Source: Streptomyces griseoaurantiacus
GTDB lineage: Bacteria > Actinomycetota > Actinomycetes > Streptomycetales > Streptomycetaceae
NCBI GenBank assembly: GCA_014656015.1
Contig: BNBP01000012.1
Span: 1-64,000 of the forward strand
Length of the DNA: 64,000 nt
Direction of reading: 5' to 3'
Positions 1-9,865 of this stretch are shown one piece after another (position 1 is the stretch's first letter; the number at the start of each line of letters is the position of its first letter). Position numbers and translations under genes: made by a program. Under the pieces are notes generated by a model. That model worked only from the letters and a program-made list of their open reading frames with translations, was not told the origin of the DNA and ran no database searches.

Positions 1-155
1 CCCCGCCGCTGCTGCGCCGCCGCCTCGCCCCGGGCGCGTGCCTGCTCCTTGGCGGCGCGCAGCGCGACCCGGGCGAGGTCCACGCCGGAGGGCTCGGGGG
101 CCTCGCCCGGGGTCCCGCCGGGCTGCGCGCCGGGGGCCGGCTCGTCGGTCGTCAT
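1..155 (-). CDS. DUF721 (DciA-like) protein, N-terminal part
   Basis: The reading frame starts with ATG at 155 and runs off the window edge. It overlaps the recF stop codon by an ATGA junction, so it is translationally coupled to recF. About 51 residues are visible: an acidic, Pro/Gly-rich leader and then [17 protein letters not shown], typical of actinobacterial DUF721 proteins. In streptomycetes and mycobacteria a DUF721 gene sits between recF and gyrB. DUF721 proteins are related to DciA, a helicase-loading factor, so a role in replication is plausible. The conserved core lies outside the window, so the family call rests on position and the N-terminus. Confidence 0.75.
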   Translation of the reverse strand, partial: MTTDEPAPGAQPGGTPGEAPEPSGVDLARVALRAAKEQARARGEAAAQQRR

Positions 156-1273
156 GCGCGCTCCACCGTTCCCCCGGACACGGTGTACCGCGCCCCCGCC
201 AGTACGTCCGGTACGTCGTCGTCGACCGCGGCGGTCACCAGCACCTGCTCGCCGGGAGCGACCAGTTCGGCCAGCCGCTCACGGCGCCGGACGTCCAGCT
301 CGGCGAAGACGTCGTCCAGGACGAGCACCGGCTCGTTGCCCTCGGCGCGCAGCAGATCGTAGGAGGCCAGCCGCAGCGCCAGCGCGTACGACCAGGACTC
401 GCCGTGCGAGGCGTATCCCTTGGCCGGCAGCTGCCCGAGCTTGAGCAGCAGGTCGTCGCGGTGGGGTCCGACGAGCGTCACGCCCCGCTCGATCTCCTGC
501 TTGCGTGCCTCGGCCAGCGCCGCCAGAAGCTGTTCGTGCAGGTCCTCGCGGGTGTGCGCCTCGCCGGGCGCCGAGGGTCTGTACTCCAGGCCGACCGGGC
601 CCCCGCCGGGCGCGAGCTGCTCGTAGGCCTTGTCGGTGAGCGGGCGCAGGGCGGCGATCAGGTCCAGCCGCCGGGCGAGGAGTTCGGCGCCCGCGCGGGC
701 CAGGTGCTGGTCCCACACGTCGAGCGTGGACAGGTCCAACGAGCGGCCGCCGTGCCGCCGGGCCAGCGCGGCCGACTTCAGCAGGGTGTTGCGCTGCTTG
801 AGCACCCGGTCGTAGTCGGAGCGCACTCCGGCCATGCGCGGCGAGCGGGCGGTGATCAGCTCGTCCAGGAAGCGCCGGCGCTCCCCGGGATCGCCCTTGA
901 CCAGGGCCAGGTCCTCGGGCGCGAACAGCACGGTGCGCACGATGCCGAGCACGTCCCGGGGCCTGACCTGCGAGGAACGGTTGATGCGGGCACGGTTGGC
1001 CCGGCCGGGGTTGAGCTCCAGCTCCAGGAGCTGCTGCCGCTCGCCCTGCCGGACCTGGGCGCGCACGATGGCCCGCTCGGCACCCATGCGGACCAGGGGC
1101 GCGTCGGAGGACACGCGGTGGGAGCCGAGCGTGGCCAGGTAGCCGACGGCCTCGACCAGGTTGGTCTTGCCCTGGCCGTTGGGGCCGACGAACGCCGTGA
1201 CGCCCGCGTCGAGCGGGACCTCCACGTGCGCGTAGGAGCGGAAGTCGGCCAGCGACAGATGCGTGACGTGCAT
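152..1273 (-). CDS. recF: DNA replication and repair protein RecF
   Basis: This 373-residue SMC/ABC-type ATPase helps load RecA onto gapped DNA. The N-terminus [14 protein letters not shown] is typical of RecF. Walker A ([10 protein letters not shown]) is at residues 30-39, a signature-like SHGESWS lies near 287, and Walker B (LVLDD) is at 317-321. Length matches the family. It follows gnd on the minus strand, as in other streptomycetes, where gnd separates dnaN from recF. The stop overlaps the start of the DUF721 gene. The call is secure. Confidence 0.97.
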   Translation of the reverse strand: MHVTHLSLADFRSYAHVEVPLDAGVTAFVGPNGQGKTNLVEAVGYLATLGSHRVSSDAPLVRMGAERAIVRAQVRQGERQQLLELELNPGRANRARINRSSQVRPRDVLGIVRTVLFAPEDLALVKGDPGERRRFLDELITARSPRMAGVRSDYDRVLKQRNTLLKSAALARRHGGRSLDLSTLDVWDQHLARAGAELLARRLDLIAALRPLTDKAYEQLAPGGGPVGLEYRPSAPGEAHTREDLHEQLLAALAEARKQEIERGVTLVGPHRDDLLLKLGQLPAKGYASHGESWSYALALRLASYDLLRAEGNEPVLVLDDVFAELDVRRRERLAELVAPGEQVLVTAAVDDDVPDVLAGARYTVSGGTVERA

Positions 1274-1342
1274 GGTCGTTCGCCGACCTCCCCAGCCTTC
1301 GGGTCCTGCTTGCTTCGTGTCCGGTCGCCTGTGGCGGCGGGG

Positions 1343-2218
1343 TTACTTCTTCTCCACCGCGTGCCCGCCGAACTGGTTGCGCAGCGCGGCGATCATCTTC
1401 ATCTGCGGCGAGTCCTCCTGCCGGGAGGAGAACCGCGCGAACAGCGAGGCCGTGATCGCGGGCAGCGGCACGGCGTGGTCGATGGCGGCCTCCACGGTCC
1501 ACCGGCCCTCGCCGGAGTCCTGCGCGTACCCCTTCAACTCCGTCAGATGCTCGTCCTCGTCGAGGGCGTTGACCGCGAGGTCGAGCAGCCAGGAGCGGAT
1601 GACGGTGCCCTCCTGCCAGGAGCGGAAGACCTCCCGCACGTCCGTGACGGAGTCGGCCTTCTCCAAGAGCTCCCAGCCCTCGGCGTAGGCCTGCATCATG
1701 GCGTACTCGATGCCGTTGTGGACCATCTTCGCGAAGTGCCCGGCGCCGACCTTGCCGGCGTGCACCGCGCCGAAGTCGCCCTCCGGCTTGAGCGCCTCGA
1801 AGACCGGCCGCACCGCGGCGACGTGCTCCGCGTCGCCGCCGTACATGAGCGCGTAGCCGTTCTCCAGGCCCCAGACGCCGCCGGAGACTCCGCAGTCGAC
1901 GAAGCCGATGCCCTTGGCGGCCAGCTCCTGCGCGTGCTTCTCGTCGTCCGTCCAGCGGGAGTTGCCGCCGTCCACGACCACGTCGCCGGGGTCGAGCAGT
2001 TCGGCCAGCTCGTCGATCGTGGACTGGGTGGGGGCTCCGGCCGGGACCATCACCCACACGACCCGCGGGGCCTCCAGCTTGCCCACAAGCTCCTCGAGGC
2101 TGTGCACATCGGCGAGATCCGGGTTGCGGTCGTACCCGATGACGGTGTGACCGGCACGGCGTATGCGCTCGCGCATGTTGCCGCCCATCTTGCCGAGGCC
2201 GACGAGACCGAGCTCCAT
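1343..2218 (-). CDS. gnd: 6-phosphogluconate dehydrogenase (decarboxylating), short form
   Basis: This enzyme oxidises and decarboxylates 6-phosphogluconate to ribulose 5-phosphate in the pentose phosphate pathway. The 291-residue protein begins MELGLVGLGKMGGNM, a Rossmann GxGxxG dinucleotide site. It carries the catalytic-type segment KMVHNGIEY near residues 164-172 and a GGNSRW substrate loop. At 291 residues it is the short form, often NAD-linked, rather than the roughly 470-residue NADP form; cofactor preference is inferred. A good ribosome site (AAGGA) precedes ATG 2218. Its place between dnaN and recF is a streptomycete habit. Confidence 0.93.
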   Translation of the reverse strand: MELGLVGLGKMGGNMRERIRRAGHTVIGYDRNPDLADVHSLEELVGKLEAPRVVWVMVPAGAPTQSTIDELAELLDPGDVVVDGGNSRWTDDEKHAQELAAKGIGFVDCGVSGGVWGLENGYALMYGGDAEHVAAVRPVFEALKPEGDFGAVHAGKVGAGHFAKMVHNGIEYAMMQAYAEGWELLEKADSVTDVREVFRSWQEGTVIRSWLLDLAVNALDEDEHLTELKGYAQDSGEGRWTVEAAIDHAVPLPAITASLFARFSSRQEDSPQMKMIAALRNQFGGHAVEKK

Positions 2219-2393
2219 CAGTTGTTTTCCTTAGGTTGCGACGTGGCGGGAAGGGCACTGGCGTGCCCGCGTCCGAGCCTAAACCCGGACGCGTGCGCAC
2301 ATCCGTGGGCATACGCGCTCAGACGTACGCCGTCACCTGGGCTTTCGCCGCCACGGCCGGCCGCCGTCGAGGCGGCCGACCGGTCCGTCGGGC

Positions 2394-3524
2394 TCAGCCG
2401 CTCAGCCGCACCGGCATGATCAGGTACTTGTAGGCCTCGTCCGCCTCCGCGTCCAGGGCCGGCTTGCCGCTGAGCAGCGCCGGCTTGGTCGACGTCGTGA
2501 ACGACAGCTGGGCGACCGGGGAGTCGATCGCGCTCAGGCCGTCCAGCAGGAACGTGGGGTTGAAGGCGATCGAGATGTCGTCGCCCTCGAGCTGGGCGTC
2601 GACCCTTTCCACAGCCTGTGCGTCGTCGCTGGAACCGGCCTCCAGGATCAGCACGCCCTGCTCGAAACTCAGCCGCACCGGGGTGTTGCGCTCGGCGACC
2701 AGGGCCACGCGCTTGACGGCCTCCACGAAGGGGGCGGTCTCGATCACGGCGACGCTGTTGAACTCCGTGGGGAACAGCGTCTTGTACTTCGGGAGGTCGC
2801 CCTCGAGCAGTCGCGTGGTCGTGCGGCGGCCCGCGCCCTCGAAGCCGATCAGGCCCTCGCCCGCGCCCGAACCCGCGAGCGCCAGGATGACCTGGTCGCC
2901 GCTGGTGAGCGCCTTGGCGGTGTCCTGGAGCGTCTTGGCGGGCACCAGGGCGACCGCGGAGATGTCCGGGTTCTCCGGCTTCCACAGGAACTCGCGGACC
3001 GCGAAGCGGTAGCGGTCGGTGGACGCCAGCGTCACCGAGTCGCCCTCGATCTCGATGCGGACACCGGTGAGCACGGGCAGCGTGTCGTCGCGGCCGGCCG
3101 CGGTGGCCACCTGCTGCACGGCGGAGGCGAACACCTCTCCGGGGACGGTGCCCGTGGCGTTCGGCATCTGCGGCAGCGAGGGGTACTCCTCCACGGGCAG
3201 GGTGTGGAGGGTGAAGCGCGAGGAGCCGCACACCACCGTCGCCCGTACACCGTCTGTGGAAATCTCCACCGGCCGGTTGGGGAGGGCGCGCGAGATGTCG
3301 GCGAGCAGCCGCCCCGAGACGAGGACCGTGCCCTCCTCCTCGACCTCGGCCTCCACCGACACCCGTGCGGAGACCTCGTAGTCGAAGCTGGACAGGCTCA
3401 GCGCCCCGTCCTCCGCCTTGAGCAGCAGGCCGGCGAGGACCGGCGCCGGCGGACGGGCCGGGAGGCTGCGCGCCGCCCAGGCCACTGCCTCCGCGAGTAC
3501 GTCGCGTTCCACCCGGATCTTCAC
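2394..3524 (-). CDS. dnaN: DNA polymerase III beta sliding clamp
   Basis: The product is the ring-shaped processivity clamp of the replicative polymerase. I place the start at GTG 3524 because AGGAGG (3533-3538 read on the minus strand) lies 8 nt upstream and the product then has 376 residues, the usual streptomycete length. A longer in-frame start at 3632 would add 36 low-quality residues. The N-terminus KIRVERDVLAEAVAWAARSL and the C-terminal YLIMPVRLSG are typical of DnaN. It reads away from oriC. Confidence 0.97.
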   Translation of the reverse strand: MKIRVERDVLAEAVAWAARSLPARPPAPVLAGLLLKAEDGALSLSSFDYEVSARVSVEAEVEEEGTVLVSGRLLADISRALPNRPVEISTDGVRATVVCGSSRFTLHTLPVEEYPSLPQMPNATGTVPGEVFASAVQQVATAAGRDDTLPVLTGVRIEIEGDSVTLASTDRYRFAVREFLWKPENPDISAVALVPAKTLQDTAKALTSGDQVILALAGSGAGEGLIGFEGAGRRTTTRLLEGDLPKYKTLFPTEFNSVAVIETAPFVEAVKRVALVAERNTPVRLSFEQGVLILEAGSSDDAQAVERVDAQLEGDDISIAFNPTFLLDGLSAIDSPVAQLSFTTSTKPALLSGKPALDAEADEAYKYLIMPVRLSG

Positions 3525-3719
3525 CGTTGCCGCCTCCTGCTGTTGCCGGCGTCTGTCGCCCTGCTGGCCGTCGTCTGTCGTGGTGTCCCCGGCCCCTCGG
3601 CGGGGAAGAACACCGGGACCAGTCTGACGCACCGCACTGACAGTAGGTGCCCCTCGGGGTCAAGTCGTGACGAGGGGCGGTCGGGCAGCCGAGGGGCAGT
3701 TGTGCACAGGACCCGCTTC

Positions 3720-4290
3720 GAAACGGATTCCTCGCTCTAACTGGTTGGAAGTAGTAGTAGGGGCTGTGGATACCGTGGATAACCCCGTTTTCCCAGCTCA
3801 GGGCCCAAATTTTGTCCACTGACCCTGTGGGCGGAGCCCGTGGACAACCCGGGGTCTCTGTGGAGAACGGAAAGTTCTGCACACCCCGTGCACAGGGTGG
3901 GGCTACTTCTCCCCAGACGCGTCCCCAGCTTTCGCCGGGTTTCCCACAGCCCCGTCCGGCAGCTTCCTGTGACCTGTTTCACTCGACACGGTGAGAGCGG
4001 CTCTCGGCTTGCCGAACAGTGGACAGGGATGTGGAGAAGCGCCCTTTCGCTGGGGAAAACGCGCTCCCACCTGTGGGTTCCCCGTGGACAACCGTGTCCA
4101 CCGCCTGTGGACCGCCGCTCTGTCCACAGGCTGTGGAGATCGTTCGTCCACGTATCCACAAGGCACTGACCTGCGGTGATCCATTTTGCCTCGGGGTGCC
4201 TGTGGACACAGTAGGGACAACTTCGCGGTCCCCAGGGTGTGGACGCGAAAAACCCGCCGAATCTGTGGAGGAAGGCCGTAACCCCGGGCT
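3720..4290. other. oriC: Chromosomal replication origin oriC (dnaA-dnaN intergenic region)
   Basis: The 977 bases between dnaN and dnaA hold no gene. About 17 close matches to the actinobacterial DnaA box (TTGTCCACA or its complement) fall in two groups. Left group: 3765-3773, 3774-3782, 3812-3820, 3839-3847, 3859-3867. Right group: 4019-4027, 4030-4038, 4083-4091, 4094-4102, 4106-4114, 4120-4128, 4132-4140, 4144-4152, 4152-4160, 4201-4209, 4238-4246, 4264-4272. Both orientations occur. Two box groups separated by a spacer fit the published structure of Streptomyces oriC. No long AT-rich unwinding element is obvious. Confidence 0.95.
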
Positions 4291-4416
4291 CAATTCGAAC
4301 ACCGGCGAGCGGGGTGGCGGTCGGCGAGTGGCGCGGCTCGGGGTGGTGCGGGGCGGTTCGCGGCGGCCCGGGGTGCCGCGGGGCGGGTGCGCGGAGCCGG
4401 CGGAGGCCGGAACGCG

Positions 4417-4458
4417 GACGAGGGCGCCTCCGGAAGTGGTTCCGGGGGCGCCCTCGTC
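4417..4458 (-). terminator. Hairpin terminator downstream of dnaA
   Basis: A 19-bp inverted repeat (4417-4435 against 4440-4458, one G-T pair) closes a 4-nt loop about 45 bases beyond the dnaA stop. It lacks a T-run, as is usual for Streptomyces terminators. It probably shields oriC from dnaA transcription. Confidence 0.8.
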
Positions 4459-4501
4459 GCGAGGTGGCGTCGGTGCTGTCGGGCCGACCTCGGCCGCCGT
4501 G

Positions 4502-6667
4502 TCAGTCGCCGTTCTTGATGCGATTGGTCAGCTCGGTGACCTGGTTGTAGATCGAGCGGCGCTCGGCCATCAGCGCGCGGATCTTGCGGTCGGCGTGCAT
4601 CACGGTGGTGTGGTCACGACCGCCGAACTGCGCGCCGATCTTCGGCAGGGAGAGGTCCGTCAGCTCCCGGCACAGGTACATCGCGATCTGCCGGGCCGTC
4701 ACCAGCGCACGGCCGCGCGAGGTGCCGCACAGATCCTCCACGGTGAGGCCGAAGTAGGCCGCCGTCGCCGCCATGATCGCCGGAGCGGTGATCTCGGGGG
4801 CCGTGTCCTCGCCGCCCGGGATCAGGTCCTTGAGGACGATCTCGGTCAGGCCGAGGTCGACCGGCTGCCGGTTCAGTGAGGCGAAGGCCGTCACCCGGAT
4901 CAGCGCGCCCTCCAGCTCGCGGATGTTGCGCGAGATGCGGGAGGCGATGAACTCCAGCACCTCCGGCGGGGCGTTGAGCTGCTCCTGGACCGCCTTCTTG
5001 CGCAGGATCGCGATACGCGTCTCCAGCTCCGGCGGCTGGACGTCGGTGATCAGCCCCCACTCGAAGCGGTTGCGGAGCCGGTCCTCCAGCGTGACGAGCT
5101 GCTTGGGCGGCCGGTCGGAGGAGAGCACGATCTGCTTGTTGGCGTTGTGCAGGGTGTTGAAGGTGTGGAAGAACTCCTCCTGCGTCGACTCCTTGTCCGC
5201 GAGGAACTGGATGTCGTCGACGAGCAGGATGTCCATCTCCCGGTACCGCTTGCGGAAGCTGTCGCCCTTGCCGTCGCGGATGGAGTTGATGAACTCGTTG
5301 GTGAACTCCTCGGAACTCACGTACCGCACGCGGGTGCCCGGGTACAGGCTGCGCGCGTAGTGACCGATGGCGTGCAGCAGGTGCGTCTTGCCGAGCCCGG
5401 ACTCCCCGTAGATGAACAGCGGGTTGTACGCCTTCGCCGGCGCCTCGGCGACGGCCACGGCAGCCGCGTGCGCGAAGCGGTTGGACGCGCCGATGACGAA
5501 GGTGTCGAACAGGTATTTGGGGTTCAGGCGGGCGGTGGGCTCGCCGGGGCCGGTCGCCGGGGCCGGCTGCGCGGCGAGCGGGCCGGGGGCGCCGGTGGTG
5601 GGCAGATGCGGACCGACCGGCCCGCCGCGGTGCACATGGCCGGTGCCGGGCGAGGGCTCGGACAGCTCGCGGCGCTGTCCGTAGTCGGGGCGCTGCTGCT
5701 CGTGCTCGGACCGGGACTGGTCGTAGTCGCCGCGCGGGGAGTCGTAGTCCGGTCGCGGCTGCTCGTAGGACGGGCGGTCGAGCGACGGGCTGCGGTAGTC
5801 CGGGGCCGGTGAGGCGTAGGGGTCGCGCTCGGGGAAGCCGAGGCGCTGCTGCTGCCAGCCGTAGTCCTCCTGCGGGCGGGGCCAGGCGCCGGGCTCGGGA
5901 CGCTGGTACTCGGCCGGGTAGGCGGGGCGGGCGGTCGGCAGCTGATCGCCGGGGCCGCCGGTGTGATGGTCGGGGCGGGGAGCCTGCCGATGGTCCTCGG
6001 CGCGGTGGCGGCCGTAGCCCTCGTATTCATTACGGGAGTCGCGTGCGTCACGGGCATCGCGGGAGTCACGCCCGTCGCGCACGTCCCGGCTGTCGCGTGC
6101 GTCACGGTTGTGCGGCTCGTAGGCCTCGCGGCCCTCGCGGCCGTCCCGTCCACGGGGCTCGTACCCCTCGCGCCCGCCGCGGCTGTCCCGGCTGTCCCTG
6201 CCGTCGTAGTCGTAGGCGTCCCGGTTCGCGCCCTCGTACGGGTCCCGGCCGCGCTCCTCATAGCTCTCGTGGCCGCGCTCCTCGTAGGAGTCCCGGCCGC
6301 GGTCCTCGTACGCCTCGCGGTTCTGCGGGGCGGGCAGCTCGGGTTCCTCGTAGCGGGCCGGGGCGGTGGGCTGCGGGGCCGCGGGCTCACCCGAGGAAGC
6401 GTCCACGGTGATCGCGATGCGGATCGGACGGCCGCACTCGCGGCTCAGGGTCTCGCTGACGACGGGGGCGAGCCGGCCCTCCAGCACGTTCTTCGCGAAC
6501 TCGTTGGGGACCGCGAGCAGTGCGGTGTCGGCGACCAGCGCCAGCGGCTGACACCGCCGGATCCAGTGCTCGTCCTTGGTCTCGACGCCCTGTCCGCGGC
6601 CCTCTCCGAGGAGTTGTTCCAGTACGCGTGGCCACACTGCGGCAAGATCGGCAGGTACGTCAGCCAC
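4502..6667 (-). CDS. dnaA: Chromosomal replication initiator DnaA with an expanded linker domain
   Basis: DnaA binds the boxes in oriC and opens the duplex. I start it at GTG 6667 ([20 protein letters not shown], domain I); an open frame continues upstream but looks non-coding. The product has 721 residues. Walker A ([11 protein letters not shown]) is at 421-431, Walker B (LLVDDIQF) is near 480, and the DNA-binding signature [13 protein letters not shown] is near 680. Domain II (about 110-350) is very long and rich in Tyr, Arg, Asp and Glu, with repeats such as RDSRD, YEERGRD and RDARD. Streptomyces DnaA proteins (about 620-660 residues from memory) already have long linkers; this one is longer. 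It is probably self-regulated through boxes in its promoter. Confidence 0.97.
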   Translation of the reverse strand: MADVPADLAAVWPRVLEQLLGEGRGQGVETKDEHWIRRCQPLALVADTALLAVPNEFAKNVLEGRLAPVVSETLSRECGRPIRIAITVDASSGEPAAPQPTAPARYEEPELPAPQNREAYEDRGRDSYEERGHESYEERGRDPYEGANRDAYDYDGRDSRDSRGGREGYEPRGRDGREGREAYEPHNRDARDSRDVRDGRDSRDARDARDSRNEYEGYGRHRAEDHRQAPRPDHHTGGPGDQLPTARPAYPAEYQRPEPGAWPRPQEDYGWQQQRLGFPERDPYASPAPDYRSPSLDRPSYEQPRPDYDSPRGDYDQSRSEHEQQRPDYGQRRELSEPSPGTGHVHRGGPVGPHLPTTGAPGPLAAQPAPATGPGEPTARLNPKYLFDTFVIGASNRFAHAAAVAVAEAPAKAYNPLFIYGESGLGKTHLLHAIGHYARSLYPGTRVRYVSSEEFTNEFINSIRDGKGDSFRKRYREMDILLVDDIQFLADKESTQEEFFHTFNTLHNANKQIVLSSDRPPKQLVTLEDRLRNRFEWGLITDVQPPELETRIAILRKKAVQEQLNAPPEVLEFIASRISRNIRELEGALIRVTAFASLNRQPVDLGLTEIVLKDLIPGGEDTAPEITAPAIMAATAAYFGLTVEDLCGTSRGRALVTARQIAMYLCRELTDLSLPKIGAQFGGRDHTTVMHADRKIRALMAERRSIYNQVTELTNRIKNGD

Positions 6668-6800
6668 AGGGCACGCTCTCTCACGGGTCCCACGAACGTG
6701 TGGTTCGGGAACGGATCGGTTTGCGACTCGGGTCGGCCGGGCGGCCGCGGGGCCACGCCGGGTCAACGGCGGGAGAAGGGAACGAATCGACAGTCCAGCC

Positions 6801-6830
6801 ACGGTAGTCAGCGCGGCCCGTACGGTTCAA
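6801..6830 (-). promoter_or_regulatory. Candidate dnaA promoter
   Basis: On the minus strand TTGAAC (6830-6825) and TACCGT (6806-6801) are separated by 18 bp, about 135 bp before the dnaA start. Two DnaA boxes abut the -35 side. No experiment is implied. Confidence 0.55.
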
Positions 6831-6834
6831 GTTG

Positions 6835-6855
6835 TTGTCCCCAGCCTGTGGACAG
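6835..6855. promoter_or_regulatory. Paired DnaA boxes in the dnaA-rpmH promoter region
   Basis: TTGTCCCCA (6835-6843) and TGTGGACAG (6847-6855) form an inverted pair separated by 3 bp just upstream of the candidate dnaA -35 hexamer. Autoregulation of dnaA through two promoter DnaA boxes has been described in Streptomyces, and this arrangement fits it. Confidence 0.65.
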
Positions 6856-6876
6856 TGTCCCCGAGGGGGACCTGGT

Positions 6877-6906
6877 TTGACCCGATGGCGCCGCCGCGCG
6901 TACCGT
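6877..6906 (+). promoter_or_regulatory. Candidate rpmH promoter
   Basis: TTGACC (6877-6882) and TACCGT (6901-6906) are 18 bp apart on the plus strand, about 190 bp before rpmH. This would drive rpmH-rnpA-yidD and perhaps yidC. The -10 matches the streptomycete consensus only partly. Confidence 0.45.
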
Positions 6907-7094
6907 AACCAGGTCGAGTTGTCGATGGCTGCTGCCGCCTGCCTCCGATGGGCATAGATCACCCAGAGTGCTCCCACCAGGGCACATGCAGTGATCGGGA
7001 GCGGTGCACTCGGGCGTAATGCGAGCTACTCGTGGGCGCACGGTGACAGCCAGGCGACACCCGCCATCCATCGATTCATTACTGGAGCCCCCGA

Positions 7095-7232
7095 GTGAGC
7101 AAGCGCACCTTCCAGCCGAACAACCGTCGTCGTGCCAAGACCCACGGCTTCCGGCTTCGCATGCGCACCCGTGCCGGCCGCGCCATTCTGGCGTCCCGCC
7201 GCAGCAAGGGTCGCACCCGACTGTCCGCCTGA
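7095..7232 (+). CDS. rpmH: 50S ribosomal protein L34
   Basis: This 45-residue, strongly basic protein begins at GTG 7095 ([20 protein letters not shown]) and ends [10 protein letters not shown]. It has the full length and sequence of bacterial L34, a late-assembling protein of the large ribosomal subunit. It is divergent from dnaA and directly upstream of rnpA, the universal bacterial order. No plausible alternative exists. Confidence 0.98.
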   Translation: MSKRTFQPNNRRRAKTHGFRLRMRTRAGRAILASRRSKGRTRLSA

Positions 7233-7250
7233 TCGCATACAGGTCATGAC

Positions 7251-7622
7251 GTGCTGCCCACCGAGAACCGGCTGAGGCGGCGCGAGGACTTCGCGACCGC
7301 GGTACGCCGAGGACGTCGGGCCGGACGCCCGCTACTCGTCGTCCATCTTCGCAGCGGTGTCACGGACCCGCACGCGACCGGGGAGAGTGCTTCCCCGACG
7401 CGTGCGGGTTTCGTCGTGAGCAAAGCAGTGGGCGGCGCGGTCGTCCGGAACAAGGTGAAGCGCAGGCTTCGCCATCTGATGCGCGACCGGGTCGACCTCG
7501 TGCCCACCGGTAGCCTGGTAGTCGTACGAGCCCTGCCCGGTGCGGGCGAGGCCGACCACTCACAGCTGGCCCGAGACCTGGATGCCGCTTTGGGACGGCT
7601 CCTGGGAGGGGGCGCGCGATGA
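7251..7622 (+). CDS. rnpA: Ribonuclease P protein component
   Basis: The product is the basic protein subunit of RNase P, which with its RNA trims the 5' leader of pre-tRNA. The 123-residue protein starts at GTG 7251 ([20 protein letters not shown]) and carries the RNR-type basic motif [13 protein letters not shown] near residues 64-76. Its stop overlaps the yidD start (ATGA at 7619), so the two are coupled. It lies 18 nt after rpmH. Confidence 0.97.
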   Translation: MLPTENRLRRREDFATAVRRGRRAGRPLLVVHLRSGVTDPHATGESASPTRAGFVVSKAVGGAVVRNKVKRRLRHLMRDRVDLVPTGSLVVVRALPGAGEADHSQLARDLDAALGRLLGGGAR

Positions 7623-7975
7623 AGTATCCGCTGCTGGCACTGATCAAGCTGTACCAGTGGACGATCAGTCCGCTGCTCGGCCCGGTCTGCAAGTACTACC
7701 CGTCGTGCTCGCACTATGGCTACACGGCTATCGACCGGCACGGTGCCCTCAAAGGGACGGCCCTGACCGCCTGGCGGATCCTGCGGTGCAACCCGTGGTC
7801 GCTCGGCGGTGTGGACCACGTTCCCGAACGCAAGCGTCCGCGGTGGCACCAGTCGCTGCGCAACGCATGGCGCGCACGCAAGGGCGGGCCCTCCGCCGCC
7901 GAACCGGCCCTCGAAGGACACCTCGTCCCCTCGAGCCCGGCCGCGAAGACCTCGTCCCATGCCCAAGGAGCATGA
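7619..7975 (+). CDS. yidD: Membrane protein insertion efficiency factor YidD
   Basis: This small (118 residues) basic, membrane-associated protein assists YidC-dependent insertion. The family core is clear: an amphipathic start, then [11 protein letters not shown] near residues 23-33, then the RILRCNPW and GGVDHVP motifs. The C-terminal extension of about 35 residues is not conserved. It overlaps rnpA by 4 bp and ends 3 bp before yidC. Confidence 0.95.
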   Translation: MKYPLLALIKLYQWTISPLLGPVCKYYPSCSHYGYTAIDRHGALKGTALTAWRILRCNPWSLGGVDHVPERKRPRWHQSLRNAWRARKGGPSAAEPALEGHLVPSSPAAKTSSHAQGA

Positions 7976-7978
7976 TTA

Positions 7979-9319
7979 GTGGACACGATTGCCGGCTTTT
8001 TCAGCTTCATCACGACACCCGTTTCCTGGGTCATCGTCCAGTTCCACACGGTGTACGGCGCGATCTTCGGCGCCGACACGGGCTGGGCCTGGGGCCTGTC
8101 CATCGTGTCTCTGGTGATCCTCATCCGTATCTGCCTGATCCCGCTCTTCGTGAAGCAGATCAAGGCGACCCGGGCCATGCAGACGCTGCAGCCCGAGATG
8201 AAGAAGATCCAGGAGCGCTACAAGAACGACAAGCAGCGCCAGTCCGAAGAGATGATGAAGCTGTACAAGGAGACGGGTACCAACCCGCTCTCCTCGTGCC
8301 TTCCCATCCTGGCGCAGTCGCCGTTCTTCTTCGCCCTCTACCACGTGCTCAACGGCATCGCGACGGGCAAGACGATCGGCGTCATCAACGACGACCTGCT
8401 CGCCAGCGCCCGTAAGGCACACATCTTCGGCGCCCCGCTCGCGGCGAAGTTCATGGACAGCTCGGACAAGGTCGAGGCGCTCGGCGCCACGCTGACCGAC
8501 GTCCGCGTCGTGACCGCGGTCATGATCGTCCTGATGTCGTTCTCGCAGTTCTACACGCAGCGCCAGCTGATGACGAAGAACGTGGACACGACGGTCAAGA
8601 CGCCGTTCATGCAGCAGCAGAAGATGCTGATGTACGTCTTCCCGGTGATGTTCGCCGTCTTCGGCATCAACTTCCCGGTCGGTGTGCTCGTCTACTGGCT
8701 GACCACCAACGTGTGGACCATGGGCCAGCAGATGTACGTCATCCGCAACAACCCGACCCCCGGTTCCAAGGCCCAGGCGGCCTACCTGGAGCGGCTGCAC
8801 AAGCACGTCACGAACCACGGCAAGACCCGCAACCGCCGTGAGCGCGCCATCGTCAAGGCGATCGTCGCCAAGGGCCGTGACCGCAACGAGTTCGAGCGCA
8901 AGTTCATCAACGGTCTGACCAAGTCCGGACTGGCCGCTCAGCCCGACGGCAACGTCGTGAAGAGCGAGGGCTCGGTCGCCACCCTGACCGCCGAGGACGG
9001 CGCGCCCACGACGACGGCCGCTCCCAAGCGTCAGCAGCCCAAGCGGCAGTCCAAGGCGCAGCGTCAGTCGGGTGCCGCGAAGGCGGCCGGTGAGTCGACC
9101 GCGGCCAATGCCTCGGATGCCTCGGATGCTTCGGGGTCCTCGGATTCCGGTGCCTCGGAGCCGACCTCGCTGAGCAAGTCCGAGCAGCCCAAGGACGCCT
9201 CACAGCCCGCGACCCGGAAGGCGGGCACCCCGAAGTCCGGTTCCGGCGGTCGCAGCAAGGCCCAGTCCGGGCAGCGCAAGGGCGGCCCACAGCGGCCCAA
9301 GTCCCCGTCCAAGAAGTAA
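7979..9319 (+). CDS. yidC: Membrane protein insertase YidC (Oxa1 family)
   Basis: YidC inserts membrane proteins alone or with SecYEG. The GTG start at 7979 is preceded by AAGGAG in the yidD end. The 446-residue protein has a short N-terminus and hydrophobic helices near 15-55, a cytoplasmic hairpin rich in Lys, Gln and Glu ([18 protein letters not shown]), the [17 protein letters not shown] segment, and two further helices near 185-260. The last 130 residues are hydrophilic, Ser/Ala/Lys-rich and very basic at the end, as in Gram-positive YidC proteins that may bind ribosomes. It lacks the large periplasmic domain of the E. coli protein. Confidence 0.97.
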   Translation: MDTIAGFFSFITTPVSWVIVQFHTVYGAIFGADTGWAWGLSIVSLVILIRICLIPLFVKQIKATRAMQTLQPEMKKIQERYKNDKQRQSEEMMKLYKETGTNPLSSCLPILAQSPFFFALYHVLNGIATGKTIGVINDDLLASARKAHIFGAPLAAKFMDSSDKVEALGATLTDVRVVTAVMIVLMSFSQFYTQRQLMTKNVDTTVKTPFMQQQKMLMYVFPVMFAVFGINFPVGVLVYWLTTNVWTMGQQMYVIRNNPTPGSKAQAAYLERLHKHVTNHGKTRNRRERAIVKAIVAKGRDRNEFERKFINGLTKSGLAAQPDGNVVKSEGSVATLTAEDGAPTTTAAPKRQQPKRQSKAQRQSGAAKAAGESTAANASDASDASGSSDSGASEPTSLSKSEQPKDASQPATRKAGTPKSGSGGRSKAQSGQRKGGPQRPKSPSKK

Positions 9320-9334
9320 GAAGGAGTCCATCCC

Positions 9335-9847
9335 GTGACGGAAGGCACCACCTCCGCCGCTGCCGAGGGCGCGGACAATCTGACCCGCCTGGAGCAGGAG
9401 GGTGAGATCGCCGCGGACTACCTCGAGGGTCTGCTCGACATCGCCGACCTCGACGGTGACATCGACATGGACGTCGAGGCGGACCGCGCCGCTGTCTCGA
9501 TCATCAGCGACACCGGCGGCCGTGATCTGCAGAAGCTGGTCGGCCGGGACGGCGAGGTGCTTGAGGCCCTCCAGGAGCTCACGCGCCTGGCCGTGCACCG
9601 GGAGACCGGCGACCGCAGCCGGCTGATGCTGGACATCGCCGGCTACCGGGCCCACAAGCGCGCCGAACTCTCGGAACTGGGGGCCAAGACCGCCGCCGAG
9701 GTCAAGAGCAGTGGCGAGGCCGTGAAGATGCAGCCGATGACCCCCTTCGAGCGCAAGGTGGTGCACGACGCGGTCAAGGCCGCCGGACTGCGCAGCGAGT
9801 CCGAGGGCGAGGAGCCGCAGCGCTTCGTCGTCGTGCTTCCTGCCTGA
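9335..9847 (+). CDS. khpB: Jag/KhpB RNA-binding protein (KH and R3H domains)
   Basis: The 170-residue product carries a KH-like domain (about residues 30-105, with the loop GRDGEVLEALQ) and a C-terminal R3H domain (MTPFERKVVHDAV and following). KhpB/Jag binds many RNAs and affects cell elongation and division in Gram-positives. The Jag_N domain is absent, the usual actinobacterial form. GTG 9335 follows an AAGGAG site, 15 bp after yidC. Confidence 0.93.
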   Translation: MTEGTTSAAAEGADNLTRLEQEGEIAADYLEGLLDIADLDGDIDMDVEADRAAVSIISDTGGRDLQKLVGRDGEVLEALQELTRLAVHRETGDRSRLMLDIAGYRAHKRAELSELGAKTAAEVKSSGEAVKMQPMTPFERKVVHDAVKAAGLRSESEGEEPQRFVVVLPA

Positions 9848-9865
9848 TCCGGTACGTACGTCCCT

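Noticed and set aside
38..2419. 793-codon plus-strand frame opposite recF and gnd
   Set aside because: Reverse-strand shadow of two secure genes, Arg/Gly/Ala-rich with no motif.
4290..4416. GC-rich stretch between oriC and the dnaA terminator as a small gene
   Set aside because: Open in several frames only because of GC content; no start with a ribosome site and no coding-like bias.
5990..6340. Direct repeats as a CRISPR array
   Set aside because: They are short, imperfect codon repeats within dnaA, with no regular spacers.
5963..6880. Long hydrophobic plus-strand open frame opposite the dnaA linker
   Set aside because: It is the complement of the RD/YE repeats in dnaA, which gives Val/Ala/Leu codons. 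It has no ribosome site and no recognisable family, and it crosses the dnaA promoter.
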